A program made the translations under genes and the position numbers. Of a DNA stretch of 64,000 bases, positions 17,593 to 25,104 are shown piece by piece (the first letter of the stretch is position 1; each line of letters starts with the position of its first letter). The notes under the pieces are model-generated. The model saw only the letters and a program-made list of their open reading frames with translations, did no database searches and was not told where the DNA came from. The DNA comes from Erythrobacter tepidarius (GTDB lineage Bacteria; Pseudomonadota; Alphaproteobacteria; Sphingomonadales; Sphingomonadaceae). The stretch is from contig NZ_MUYJ01000008.1 in NCBI RefSeq assembly GCF_002155695.1, forward strand, positions 1 through 64,000. The letters run 5' to 3'.

Positions 17593-18051
17593 TCAGTCGT
17601 CGCGCGAGATCTTCTCGCGGCGCTCGTGGGCTTCCTGCGCCTCGACCGTCATGGTGGCCACGGGCCGGGCAATCAGACGCCTCAGTCCGATCGGCTCGCC
17701 GGTAACCTCGCAATAGCCGTATTCGCCCTCGTCGAGCCGGCGTAGGGCGGCATCGATCTTGGATATCAGCTTGCGCTGGCGATCGCGGGTGCGCAGTTCG
17801 ATGCCCCAGTCGGTCTCGCTCGAAGCGCGGTCGGTCAGATCGGCCTCGCGGATCGGCCCGTCGGCGAGCGATTGCAGGGTCTGTCCGGCGGCCGAATGGA
17901 TGGCCCGCTTCCATTCGATCAGCAGCATCCTGAAATAGGCCTGCTGGCGCTCGTTCATGTATTCCTCGTCCTCGCTCGGGACGTAGCCCTCGGCAACGAG
18001 GCGCTTGGCCTTTTCAAGGATATCGATTTCGTCAGACGCCGCAGATGCCAT
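17593..18051 (-). CDS. dksA: DksA/TraR-family RNA polymerase regulator lacking zinc ligands
   Basis: DksA binds the secondary channel of RNA polymerase and mediates the stringent response with ppGpp. The coiled-coil tip motif DxxDxA is present (ADLTDRAS). The globular part EYGYCEVTGEPIGLRRL keeps only the first of the four usual zinc cysteines; the others are replaced by T, T and A, as in zinc-independent DksA forms. MASAASDEID was chosen as start (152 residues, family-typical); an upstream in-frame ATG would add 28 poorly conserved residues. It is transcribed away from the sel1 gene. Confidence 0.92.
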   Translation of the reverse strand: MASAASDEIDILEKAKRLVAEGYVPSEDEEYMNERQQAYFRMLLIEWKRAIHSAAGQTLQSLADGPIREADLTDRASSETDWGIELRTRDRQRKLISKIDAALRRLDEGEYGYCEVTGEPIGLRRLIARPVATMTVEAQEAHERREKISRDD

Positions 18052-18248
18052 GTGGCCCTCTAATCCCAAAAAGCGGCTCGCGGGGCCATTATGTCCTGAC
18101 ACCTGATGTTCTGCATGGCTCACTTGGTCCCGCAAGATGAAGCTACCGCCGCGCTATAGGCAAGCCCCCCAAGGCGCACAAGCGGCTTTGGCAATCGACT
18201 CGGCCAGGCATGGCAAGGCCTGCGCCCCGGCCTCGGATTGCCTTGTCC

Positions 18249-18285
18249 GGTTAACAAAGTTGCCGTCCCGTTAACCAAAAATTGA
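18249..18285 (+). promoter_or_regulatory. CtrA-like sites upstream of the sel1 gene
   Basis: GGTTAAC and GTTAACC form a 7-bp inverted repeat 14 nt apart. The right arm opens TTAA-CCAAAAA-TTGA, one mismatch from the CtrA consensus TTAA-N7-TTAA. It lies about 70-105 nt upstream of the Sel1 protein start. Motif evidence only. Confidence 0.4.
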
Positions 18286-18355
18286 CCATGATCGCCGACT
18301 TTTCGGGGGACGGAGGGCCGCAGGGGGCGGCTCGGACAACTGACGGGGCCAAACC

Positions 18356-18685
18356 ATGCAACTGATAACGATCACCGATCGCGGCACGGATGCTTCACGC
18401 GAGACCATGGCCGATCTCGGACTGGCGCGCTTGCTCAGCGCCGCAGCGCAGGGGGACATCAATGCCTGCTTCGATCTGGGAGTCGCCTTTTCGACTGGCA
18501 GTAGCGGGGCCGAATGCGATCTGATCGAAGCCCACAAGTGGTTCAACCTCGCCGCCGCGCGCGGCCACGAGGAAGCCGCCCACTGCCGGGCCGACATTGC
18601 CGACGAGATGACCGCGCGCGAAATCGCCGAAGCCCAGCGCCGCGCGCGCCAGTGGCTGGCACAGGATGCCCGTCGCGCCGCCTGA
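18356..18685 (+). CDS. Short Sel1-repeat protein
   Basis: The 109-residue protein has one clear Sel1-like repeat (AHKWFNLAAARGHEEAAHCRA) preceded by a partial one (GDINACFDLGVAFSTG). Sel1 repeats are alpha-helical protein-interaction modules. There is no signal peptide, so it is probably cytoplasmic. Small proteins of this kind are common in sphingomonads; the partner is unknown. Confidence 0.82.
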   Translation: MQLITITDRGTDASRETMADLGLARLLSAAAQGDINACFDLGVAFSTGSSGAECDLIEAHKWFNLAAARGHEEAAHCRADIADEMTAREIAEAQRRARQWLAQDARRAA

Positions 18686-18691
18686 GCGGTG

Positions 18692-19834
18692 TCAGCCATC
18701 CTTCCTGAACGGGGTGCGCCGGCCGAGATAGAGCTGGTCGTCCGCCACGCCCGCCCGCTCGCGTTCGAGGAAATCGGCGACAGCGGCGCGAAAGCCTGGA
18801 TCAGCGATCCAATGGGCCGACCATGTCTGCACCGGCTCGTAGCCGCGGGCGAGCTTGTGCCCGCCCTGGGCACCCGCTTCGACCCTGGCCAGCCCCCGGG
18901 CGATGGCGATATCGATGGCCTGGTAGTAACACAGCTCGAAATGCAGGAAGCGCACCGCGCGCGTGCAGCCCCAATAGCGCCCGTAGAGCGCATCCTTGCC
19001 GACAAAATTCAGCGCACCGGCAATCGGCATCGCACCATCATAGGCAAGGATCAGCACGATCCGCTCCCCCATCCGCTCGCCCAGCAGGCTGAAGGCCGCG
19101 CGGGTGAGATAGGGCCTGCCCCACTTCCTTGCGCCGGTGTCCTGATAGAACACCCAGAAGGCGTCCCAGTGCTCCTCGCGAATCTCCGCACCGGTGAGGT
19201 GGCGGATTGTCAGCCCCTCCACCGCCGCCGCGCGCTCCTTGCGCAGATCCTTGCGTTTGCGCGACGACAGCGCGCCGAGAAAGTCCTCGAAACTGGCATA
19301 GCCGCGGTTGAACCAGTGGAACTGGATATCGGCCCGCGGCATCCAGCCGCCTGCTTCGAACAGCCGCAGCTGGGCAGGCGCGATGAAGGTCGCGTGGGCG
19401 GATGACATCCCGTTCTGCAGGCACACCGCCTCGGCCCCCTTGAGCAGATGCGGGGCGAGGCCTTCGTCAGACAGCAGCAGGCGCGGGCCGGTCGCCGGAG
19501 TGAAGGGCACGGCAATCTGGAGCTTGGGATAGTAGCGCCCGCCCGCACGGTGCCACGCATCGGCCCAGCTGTGATCGAAGACATATTCGCCTTGGCTATG
19601 CCCCTTGGCGTAGGCGGGCATGGCCGCGAGCAACCGGCCCGCCGCGTCGGTGATGACGATGGGTGCGGGCTCCCAGCCGGTGCCGGGGCCGACCGAGCCC
19701 GAATCTTCCATCGCGGTGAGGAATTCGTGGGAGACGAAGGGATTGTCCTTGCCGCCCAGCGCGTTCCACTGCGTGCGATCGAAGCTGCCGACCGAGGCGG
19801 CGATGCGGACCGCAAGTTCCGGCGCGTCACTCAC
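18692..19834 (-). CDS. FemAB-like GNAT acyltransferase (COG3146 type)
   Basis: The protein belongs to the peptidogalycan-biosynthesis-like N-acyltransferases. It shows NPFVSHEFLTAMEDSGSVG, the central RKDLRKERAAA helix, WDAFWVFYQDTGARKWGRPYL and the acceptor-binding HFELCYYQAIDIAI. The substrate is not established. The GTG start (MSDAPELAVRIAA) overlaps the stop codon of the upstream phosphodiesterase gene by 4 nt, supporting coupling. It is the last gene of a run that also holds DUF3572, HAD, RidA and GDPD genes. Confidence 0.88.
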   Translation of the reverse strand: MSDAPELAVRIAASVGSFDRTQWNALGGKDNPFVSHEFLTAMEDSGSVGPGTGWEPAPIVITDAAGRLLAAMPAYAKGHSQGEYVFDHSWADAWHRAGGRYYPKLQIAVPFTPATGPRLLLSDEGLAPHLLKGAEAVCLQNGMSSAHATFIAPAQLRLFEAGGWMPRADIQFHWFNRGYASFEDFLGALSSRKRKDLRKERAAAVEGLTIRHLTGAEIREEHWDAFWVFYQDTGARKWGRPYLTRAAFSLLGERMGERIVLILAYDGAMPIAGALNFVGKDALYGRYWGCTRAVRFLHFELCYYQAIDIAIARGLARVEAGAQGGHKLARGYEPVQTWSAHWIADPGFRAAVADFLERERAGVADDQLYLGRRTPFRKDG

Positions 19835-20559
19835 GCAAGGCCCTCTCGTTCGACGATCAGCGCATCGGCATGGGCAGATCCCCGCGCGCGGGTCTCGGGC
19901 GAGCGGACGGTCCATGTCAGCAGCGCACGGCCGCTCTCGCGCCACAGGCCGGTCAGCGCATTGGGAAGGTCGCGCACATCGCAGGCAAGAAAGTCGGGCT
20001 TAGCGCGTTCGAGCGCGTGGGGCGCGCGCCAGGCGTTGCGGTAGCCGTGATCGAGCGTGTCGGTGATGACGAGACCGCGCACCATCGCGGGCGCGTGGCG
20101 GGCGAACCATTCGCCCACGCGCAAATCGAAGCTCATCACCGCGAAGGCTCCGGCATAGCCTGCCAATGCCCTGGCGATCGCCATGCACGGCGTGACGATC
20201 GCAAGATGAGGCTGGGCCTTGATCTCGACGAGGATCGGCACCCGGCCCGCCACCAGTTCAAGCAAGTCGGCAAGGGTCCAGATCGTCTGATCGGTGTCCA
20301 TCAGCGCAATCCGGCACAGATCATCGGCGCTGCGCCCGGCGGTCTTGCCGCGCTCCCTGGTGAGCCGGTCAAGCTCCCAGTCGTGAAACACGAGCGGCAC
20401 GTTGTCGCGGCTCATCTGGATATCGCACTCGATCCCCATGCCGGCCGCGATCGCCGCCTCGGCTGCGCCGCGCGAGTTTTCAGGCACGCCTGGATGGTGC
20501 AGGCCACGGTGGGCATATTCCCACTGGGTCAGCCAGTCGGGAGCGCGCCTTTCGCTCAT
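19831..20559 (-). CDS. Glycerophosphodiester phosphodiesterase family protein
   Basis: It hydrolyses glycerophosphodiesters to glycerol 3-phosphate and an alcohol, probably recycling phospholipid headgroups. Catalytic elements are visible: AHRGLHHPGVPENSRGA (histidine and the PEN motif), GIECDIQMSRDNVPLVFHD (metal-binding E and D plus the second catalytic histidine). There is no signal peptide, so it is a cytoplasmic UgpQ-like enzyme. It overlaps both neighbours by 4 nt. Confidence 0.93.
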   Translation of the reverse strand: MSERRAPDWLTQWEYAHRGLHHPGVPENSRGAAEAAIAAGMGIECDIQMSRDNVPLVFHDWELDRLTRERGKTAGRSADDLCRIALMDTDQTIWTLADLLELVAGRVPILVEIKAQPHLAIVTPCMAIARALAGYAGAFAVMSFDLRVGEWFARHAPAMVRGLVITDTLDHGYRNAWRAPHALERAKPDFLACDVRDLPNALTGLWRESGRALLTWTVRSPETRARGSAHADALIVEREGLA

Positions 20560-21014
20560 GGCCTGAGCGCGATCACCGCATCGACTTCGACCGCCGCGCC
20601 GCGCGGCAGGGCAGGCACGCCGACTGCGGCACGGGCGTGCTTGCCGGCATCGCCGAACACCTGCTCCATCAGGTCGGAGGCGCCATTGGCGACTTCGGGC
20701 TGATCGGCGAAATCGGCGGTGCAGTTGATGAACGCGCCCAGTTTGACGATCCGCTCGACGCGCTCAAGCAACCCGGCCGCATCGAGCTGGGCTATGATCA
20801 TCAGCGCGCAGGCGCGAGCGGCAGCCTGGCCCGCGGCAAGGCTCAAGTCATCACCGAGCCGGCCTTTGACCACCTCCCCGTCGACGAAAGGCAGCTGGCC
20901 GGAGACATGGGCAAAGCCGCCATGCACCACCACCGGCACATAGCTCGCCACGGGCGCAGCGGCCTTGGGCAGAGCAATGCCGAGTTCGGCGAGGCGGGCG
21001 CGGGCGCTTGTCAT
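20556..21014 (-). CDS. RidA family protein
   Basis: RidA-family proteins deaminate reactive enamine/imine intermediates. This 152-residue protein is of the longer subgroup (YjgH/UK114-like), with VHGGFAHVSGQLPFVDGEV and FINCTADFADQPEVANGASDLM. The usual arginine that binds the substrate carboxylate is replaced by the region HARAAVGVPALPRGAAVEVD, which keeps RAAVGV. MTSARARLAEL was chosen as start because the preceding codons overlap the HAD gene and are not conserved. Confidence 0.9.
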   Translation of the reverse strand: MTSARARLAELGIALPKAAAPVASYVPVVVHGGFAHVSGQLPFVDGEVVKGRLGDDLSLAAGQAAARACALMIIAQLDAAGLLERVERIVKLGAFINCTADFADQPEVANGASDLMEQVFGDAGKHARAAVGVPALPRGAAVEVDAVIALRP

Positions 21015-21019
21015 GTCGT

Positions 21020-21640
21020 TCACTCCTCCAGTCGTTCCAGCAGCCACGGCAGAGCCTCGTCCCAGCGGTCGATCCGCGAATGGGCGTGGCCCGCCTTGTG
21101 GGCACAATCAATGGCATGGGCAATCATCGGCTCGCCGCACAGGTGCAGCCGCGTGACATGCGGCGTGATCTCGGCAACCGAGGCATGGTGCTGGGCAAGA
21201 TCGTCGATAAACAAGGCCTTGGTCGGCGCATATTCGTCGATGATCGCCTTGAGCGCCGGTCCCTTCGGCCCCTGATTGGTATAGACGCGGGCCTTGATGC
21301 CGACCTTGGCCAGCTGCGCGGCGCGGGCATCGCGGTGCTGATCGGTAAGGTTGGTAAGGATCACCACTTCGGCCTTTTCGGCAAGAGTGTTGATCCCTTC
21401 CACCGCACCGGCAATCGGCGTCTGCGAATCCATTTCGGTGTCGAAGAAATGGCGCAGCATCCGCCAGATATCGGCCGGCGCAAGCAGCTCGCCGCTGTCC
21501 TGCCAGCGCAGCGCCTCGGCGAAGTTGTGGCCTTCGAGATGGAAGCTGACACCCTGCGTCGTCTCGAGCCATTCCTTGAATGGCGCGACCATGTGCAGCA
21601 GCACCTCATCGCAATCGGAAATGATCAGGGGACGGGTCAT
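21020..21640 (-). CDS. HAD-family hydrolase
   Basis: The 206-residue protein has the HAD nucleophile motif in IISDCDEVLL (D-x-D), the motif II region VVILTNLTDQ and motif IV in ALFIDDLAQHH. The phosphatase substrate is unknown. It overlaps the DUF3572 gene by 4 nt upstream and ends 5 nt before the RidA start, so it belongs to the same transcript. Confidence 0.87.
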   Translation of the reverse strand: MTRPLIISDCDEVLLHMVAPFKEWLETTQGVSFHLEGHNFAEALRWQDSGELLAPADIWRMLRHFFDTEMDSQTPIAGAVEGINTLAEKAEVVILTNLTDQHRDARAAQLAKVGIKARVYTNQGPKGPALKAIIDEYAPTKALFIDDLAQHHASVAEITPHVTRLHLCGEPMIAHAIDCAHKAGHAHSRIDRWDEALPWLLERLEE

Positions 21641-21972
21641 GCGCGTAAAGCGTCCTTGGCGGCAACCAGTTCCTCGGGGCTTACCGCCAGTGCCTCGGCG
21701 GCGCGGATCAGGTCTGGTTCGTGATTGGCGAGAAATTCGAGGCTCGAAGCCAGAATCGCCGGATCGCCCAGCCCGGCCCGCAGACGATCCGGATCGAGTC
21801 CCGTCAGTGCCAGGTAGCGCGCCGCCCGCTCATCGCTCTCGAGCACCCAGCCGAGCGCCGCCAGCGCGAGCGTGTGGGGATAGTCGGGATCCGAGGCGGG
21901 GCGAAGCGGGATTGTCCTGTCCTTCGGGCAAGAGTAATGATGGGCGCGGGCGATAGGGGCGCGATGTGACAA
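21637..21972 (-). CDS. DUF3572 family protein
   Basis: The core (YPHTLALAALGWVLESDERA, ALTGLDPDRLRAGLGDPAI, LEFLANHEPDLIRAAEALAV) matches the small DUF3572 family found beside divK in alphaproteobacteria. Function is unknown. The 5' end is uncertain: the only start codon upstream of the conserved core is a TTG that overlaps the first codons of the divergent divK by 7 nt, so a non-canonical start further in is possible. Confidence 0.85.
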   Translation of the reverse strand: MSHRAPIARAHHYSCPKDRTIPLRPASDPDYPHTLALAALGWVLESDERAARYLALTGLDPDRLRAGLGDPAILASSLEFLANHEPDLIRAAEALAVSPEELVAAKDALRA

Positions 21973-22328
21973 AGCGGATCATGGTTGTCGAGGACAATGA
22001 CCTCAACCGGAAATTGTTCTGCGACGTGCTCAAGGCCAACGGCTTCGAAGTCGAACCTGTGTCTGATGGCAATGTCGTGCTGGAAATCGCGCGCGCAAAG
22101 GCACCGGACCTCATCATCATGGACATCCAGCTGGGCGGCGTTTCCGGCGTCGACCTGATTGAGGCAGCCAAGCGCGACCGGCACCTTGCGGCCATCCCGG
22201 TGCTCGCGGTCACCGCCTTCGCCGCCAAGGGCGACGAGGAACGTATCCGCGCGGCTGGGGCGGAAGGCTATCTGTCCAAGCCGGTTTCGATCGGACCCTT
22301 CATGTCGGCGGTCAATGCTTTGATCTAG
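21966..22328 (+). CDS. divK: Single-domain response regulator DivK
   Basis: DivK is a receiver-only regulator that in Caulobacter signals through DivL/CckA to lower CtrA activity. The 120-residue receiver has the phosphoacceptor Asp53 in IIMDIQLGG, acidic residues VVEDND, the conserved threonine in AVTAFAA and the lysine in YLSKPVS. The start is GTG (MTKRIMVVEDND). It is divergent from the DUF3572 gene with overlapping starts. Its partner pathway regulator, ctrA, appears broken at the left end of this window. Confidence 0.94.
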   Translation: MTKRIMVVEDNDLNRKLFCDVLKANGFEVEPVSDGNVVLEIARAKAPDLIIMDIQLGGVSGVDLIEAAKRDRHLAAIPVLAVTAFAAKGDEERIRAAGAEGYLSKPVSIGPFMSAVNALI

Positions 22329-22351
22329 GCCGCAAACCTGCAGGGGCGGTG

Positions 22352-22933
22352 TCAGACGCGATTCCAAGCATATTCGATGAGGAAGGTCACCCCCGTCAGG
22401 CACAGGCCGACCATGAAGCTCTTGTAGGCATAGGTGAGGAACCTGTATTTCTTGCGCTGAAGCACCTGCCCGTTCTGGTAGATATCGTGCAGCATGGTGC
22501 GGAACACGGTTTCGTCGGCTTGCAGCTCGGCGAGCACGCTGTCGACCCACTCGTTTTCTTCCATGTGGGTGAAATATCCGAAAAACAGCTTGTTGGGCTG
22601 CCCGTGGGGGAACTTTGCCGAGCTGGGGCTGCTGACCGAAGGCAGCACCGCGAACACCGCGCACATCGCCGAGATGAAGGCGAAGAGCGCGAGCACGCCG
22701 AGGGCCACGGGCATGGTGCCATTGGTCGCCTGCCCGACCGAGATGGTGAAGACCAGAAAGGTCGCCCCCATCAGGATCGAGGCCTTGGTATCGGCCATCT
22801 GGCTCAGGACGAGGTTGGCCTGCTGGCTGGTGCGCACCAGATGGATCGCGTGGTTCGAATAGCCCGAGGGCGATGGCAGCGACGGCGCTGCCTTGGGCGC
22901 ATCGGCTTGCCCATGATTTTCGGCCATGTTCAT
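22352..22933 (-). CDS. Pycsar-effector-like (DUF5706/PycTM-type) membrane protein
   Basis: The 193-residue protein has a polar N-terminus, then a helix and two membrane spans (about 52-69 and 75-98) beginning QQANLVLSQMADTKASILMG, the arrangement of the PycTM/DUF5706 family. A soluble stretch and a third hydrophobic segment (about 172-189) follow. In Pycsar defence, such proteins disrupt the membrane when they sense cCMP or cUMP. No pyrimidine cyclase gene is next to it, so the defence role here is unproven. It is divergent from the sphingolipid acp-spt pair. A second ATG (22927) could be the start. Confidence 0.75.
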   Translation of the reverse strand: MNMAENHGQADAPKAAPSLPSPSGYSNHAIHLVRTSQQANLVLSQMADTKASILMGATFLVFTISVGQATNGTMPVALGVLALFAFISAMCAVFAVLPSVSSPSSAKFPHGQPNKLFFGYFTHMEENEWVDSVLAELQADETVFRTMLHDIYQNGQVLQRKKYRFLTYAYKSFMVGLCLTGVTFLIEYAWNRV

Positions 22934-23060
22934 CCCCCCGGCCCGGCCGTGCGCCCCCGGCGACGCGGCCAGAACTTGACAAGCTGCATCATCCGCCGCT
23001 TTGCAGCCGTAATAAAGGGCTACAGCCCGCCCGACAACCGATCCCAAGAAAGCACCCAGC

Positions 23061-23303
23061 ATGACTCCAGCTGACGTTGACGCTGCGATCCGCGCTCTGG
23101 TCGAGCCCTTCAACAAGAAGGGCATTGCCATCGAGGACTCCACCACCTTTGCCGGCGATCTGGAATTCGACAGCCTCACAGTGATGGATTTCGTCGCTGC
23201 GATCGAGGACGAGTTCGACATCATCATCAGCATGAACCAGCAGGCGGAGATCGAAAACTGGGGCCAGCTCGTCGCGGCAGTGCACAAGCTGCAGGATAGC
23301 TGA
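23061..23303 (+). CDS. Acyl carrier protein dedicated to sphingolipid synthesis
   Basis: This 80-residue protein is an acyl carrier protein with the phosphopantetheine serine (Ser38) in FDSLTVMDFV and an acidic helix after it (AIEDEFDIII). Its gene ends 2 nt before serine palmitoyltransferase, an arrangement known from Caulobacter and sphingomonads, where the ACP supplies the acyl thioester to SPT. It is therefore distinct from the fatty-acid-synthesis AcpP. Confidence 0.92.
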   Translation: MTPADVDAAIRALVEPFNKKGIAIEDSTTFAGDLEFDSLTVMDFVAAIEDEFDIIISMNQQAEIENWGQLVAAVHKLQDS

Positions 23304-23305
23304 TA

Positions 23306-24544
23306 ATGGCCACTGCCATGAACGAAACGACCACCACTGCCGCATCGATCGATCTGCTGGCGAAGTTCGACTCCGTAATCCAGACCCGCGAGCAACTTCT
23401 CGCCGCTGGGGTGGAGGATCCGTTCAACCTCGTCATGGAGCAGGTGCTTTCGCCCACCCGTGCGATCTGCAACGGGCGCGATACCATCCTGCTTGGCACC
23501 TACAATTACATGGGCATGACCTTCGACGATGACGTCATTGCCGCGGGCAAGAAGGCGATGGAGGATTTCGGCGCCGGGACCACCGGCAGCCGCGTGCTCA
23601 ACGGCACCTTCCGTGATCACCGCGATGTCGAAGCCGCACTGCGCGACTTCTACGCCAGGAAACACGCGATGGTGTTCTCGACCGGCTATCAGGCCAATCT
23701 CGGGATCATCTCGACGCTGGCGGGCAAGGGCGACTACATCATCCTCGACATCGACAGCCACGCCTCGATCTGGGATGGCTGCAAGATGGGTGACGCCGAG
23801 GTTGTGCCCTTCAAGCACAATGACATCGAGGCGCTGGAAAAGCGCCTGAAGCGTGTGCCCGAAGGCGCGGGCAAGCTGGTGGTACTCGAAGGCGTCTATT
23901 CGATGCTGGGCGACGTTGCCCCGCTCAAGGAAATGGTCGAGATTTCGAAGCGTTACGGCGCGATGGTGCTGGTTGACGAGGCGCATTCGATGGGCTTCAT
24001 CGGCGAGCACGGCCGCGGCGTCGCCGAAGACCAGGGCGTGCTCGATCAGGTCGATTTCATCATCGGCACCTTCTCCAAGAGCGTCGGAACGGTGGGCGGC
24101 TTCTGCGTCTCGAACCATCCCAAGTTCGAAGTGCTGCGGTTGGTGTGCCGCCCCTATGTCTTCACCGCCGCCCTGCCGCCCAGCGTGATGGCGTCGAGCG
24201 CGGCTTCGATCCGCAAGCTGATGCAGGGTGGGAACAAGCGCGCGCACCTGTGGGAAAACAGCCGCACGCTCCATAAAGGGCTGCGCGATCTCGGCTTCCG
24301 GCTTGGTACAGAAACCCCGCAAAGCGCGATCATCGCCGTGATTATGCCCGATCTCGAAAAGGGCGCGATGATGTGGGAGGCGCTGCTGAAGGAGGGTCTC
24401 TACGTCAATCTCGCGCGTCCGCCGGCCACTCCGGCCGGGATGACCCTGCTGCGCTGCTCGCTGTGCGCGGAGCATTCGGCCGAGCAGGTGCAGACCATTC
24501 TCGGCATGTTCGAGCGCGCGGGCAAGGCGATCGGGATTATCTAG
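23306..24544 (+). CDS. spt: Serine palmitoyltransferase
   Basis: It condenses L-serine with a long-chain acyl thioester to 3-ketosphinganine, the committed step of sphingolipid synthesis. The 412 residues keep all catalytic positions of the Sphingomonas enzyme: His152 (DSHASIWDG), Asp224 and His227 (VDEAHSMGF), and the PLP lysine Lys258 (GTFSKSVGTVGG). Each is shifted by seven residues from the Sphingomonas paucimobilis numbering. It is soluble, with no membrane anchor. The gene follows its ACP by 2 nt. Sphingolipids replace lipopolysaccharide in this order, so the gene is a lineage marker. Confidence 0.96.
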   Translation: MATAMNETTTTAASIDLLAKFDSVIQTREQLLAAGVEDPFNLVMEQVLSPTRAICNGRDTILLGTYNYMGMTFDDDVIAAGKKAMEDFGAGTTGSRVLNGTFRDHRDVEAALRDFYARKHAMVFSTGYQANLGIISTLAGKGDYIILDIDSHASIWDGCKMGDAEVVPFKHNDIEALEKRLKRVPEGAGKLVVLEGVYSMLGDVAPLKEMVEISKRYGAMVLVDEAHSMGFIGEHGRGVAEDQGVLDQVDFIIGTFSKSVGTVGGFCVSNHPKFEVLRLVCRPYVFTAALPPSVMASSAASIRKLMQGGNKRAHLWENSRTLHKGLRDLGFRLGTETPQSAIIAVIMPDLEKGAMMWEALLKEGLYVNLARPPATPAGMTLLRCSLCAEHSAEQVQTILGMFERAGKAIGII

Positions 24545-24549
24545 TTCGC

Positions 24550-24564
24550 AGGGGCGCCGCCCCT
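24550..24564. terminator. Small hairpin between convergent spt and usg
   Basis: AGGGGC-GCC-GCCCCT forms a 6-bp stem exactly between the spt and usg stop codons. No T-run follows, so it is at best a weak bidirectional terminator. Confidence 0.35.
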
Positions 24565-24832
24565 AGTTGATCGTGATGATTCCGTCGACGGCGCGCCATT
24601 CCTGTGGTCCGATCAGGTGCTTGTGCGCCACCCGGACCGAGTGCAGCACCGCATCGATCTCGCGCCGCCAGAAGGTCAGGAAACGGTCAAGCTCGGGGAA
24701 GCCCGGGGCGACGTCATATTGCTGCATCACGAATTGCTGCAACAGACTGCGGTGATCGGGCATGAAGTAATGGATCTCGACCGTGGACAGGCCATAGCCC
24801 TGCAACTGGGCAAGGAACGCGCGATCGCTCAT
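24563..24832 (-). CDS. Usg family protein
   Basis: This 89-residue protein (LQGYGLSTVEIHYFMPDH, LQQFVMQQYDVAPGFPEL, FWRREIDAVLHSVRVAH) matches the alphaproteobacterial usg family, whose function is not known. The ATG chosen has GGAGGAG about 6 nt upstream; a TTG one codon earlier is not needed. Confidence 0.88.
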   Translation of the reverse strand: MSDRAFLAQLQGYGLSTVEIHYFMPDHRSLLQQFVMQQYDVAPGFPELDRFLTFWRREIDAVLHSVRVAHKHLIGPQEWRAVDGIITIN

Positions 24833-24962
24833 CAACTCTCCTCCTGTAATCGTTGAAGAAAGCTGCGGCCAGACAATCGCACGAATCGGTCAGCAGTCAA
24901 TGCCATGTTGCAATTTCATTGCGCAGATCGCCGCAATGGGTGAAAGCAGCCCCGATGGAAAA

Positions 24963-25013
24963 TTAACCTATATGGTTATTTCGCTTGACATCGTGACGCT
25001 TATTGGTTAAAAG
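24963..25013 (+). promoter_or_regulatory. Candidate promoter of the gene-transfer-agent-like cluster with CtrA-like half-sites
   Basis: An AT-rich island in otherwise GC-rich DNA. TTGACA (24985-24990) is followed after 17 nt by TAAAAG (25008-25013), a plausible -35/-10 pair. Around it lie TTAACC at 24963, its inverted partner GGTTA at 24974 (TAACC-tatat-GGTTA palindrome; ATAACCAT on the minus strand) and GGTTAA at 25005. TTAACC is the CtrA half-site. The terminase gene starts about 90 nt downstream. Confidence 0.5.
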
Positions 25014-25104
25014 AAGGCATAGTCGGAAAATTGCGATTCGCCCGCAGGCGGCCTTCCCCCACCGGAAGTGCCGCCGATTTCGTTTGTGCTTCAGGAGTGC
25101 CCGC

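Noticed and set aside
22934..24475. Upstream extension of the Pycsar-like frame across acp and spt on the opposite strand
   Set aside because: The extension is antisense to two certain genes and has no conserved motif; the start was placed at 22933.
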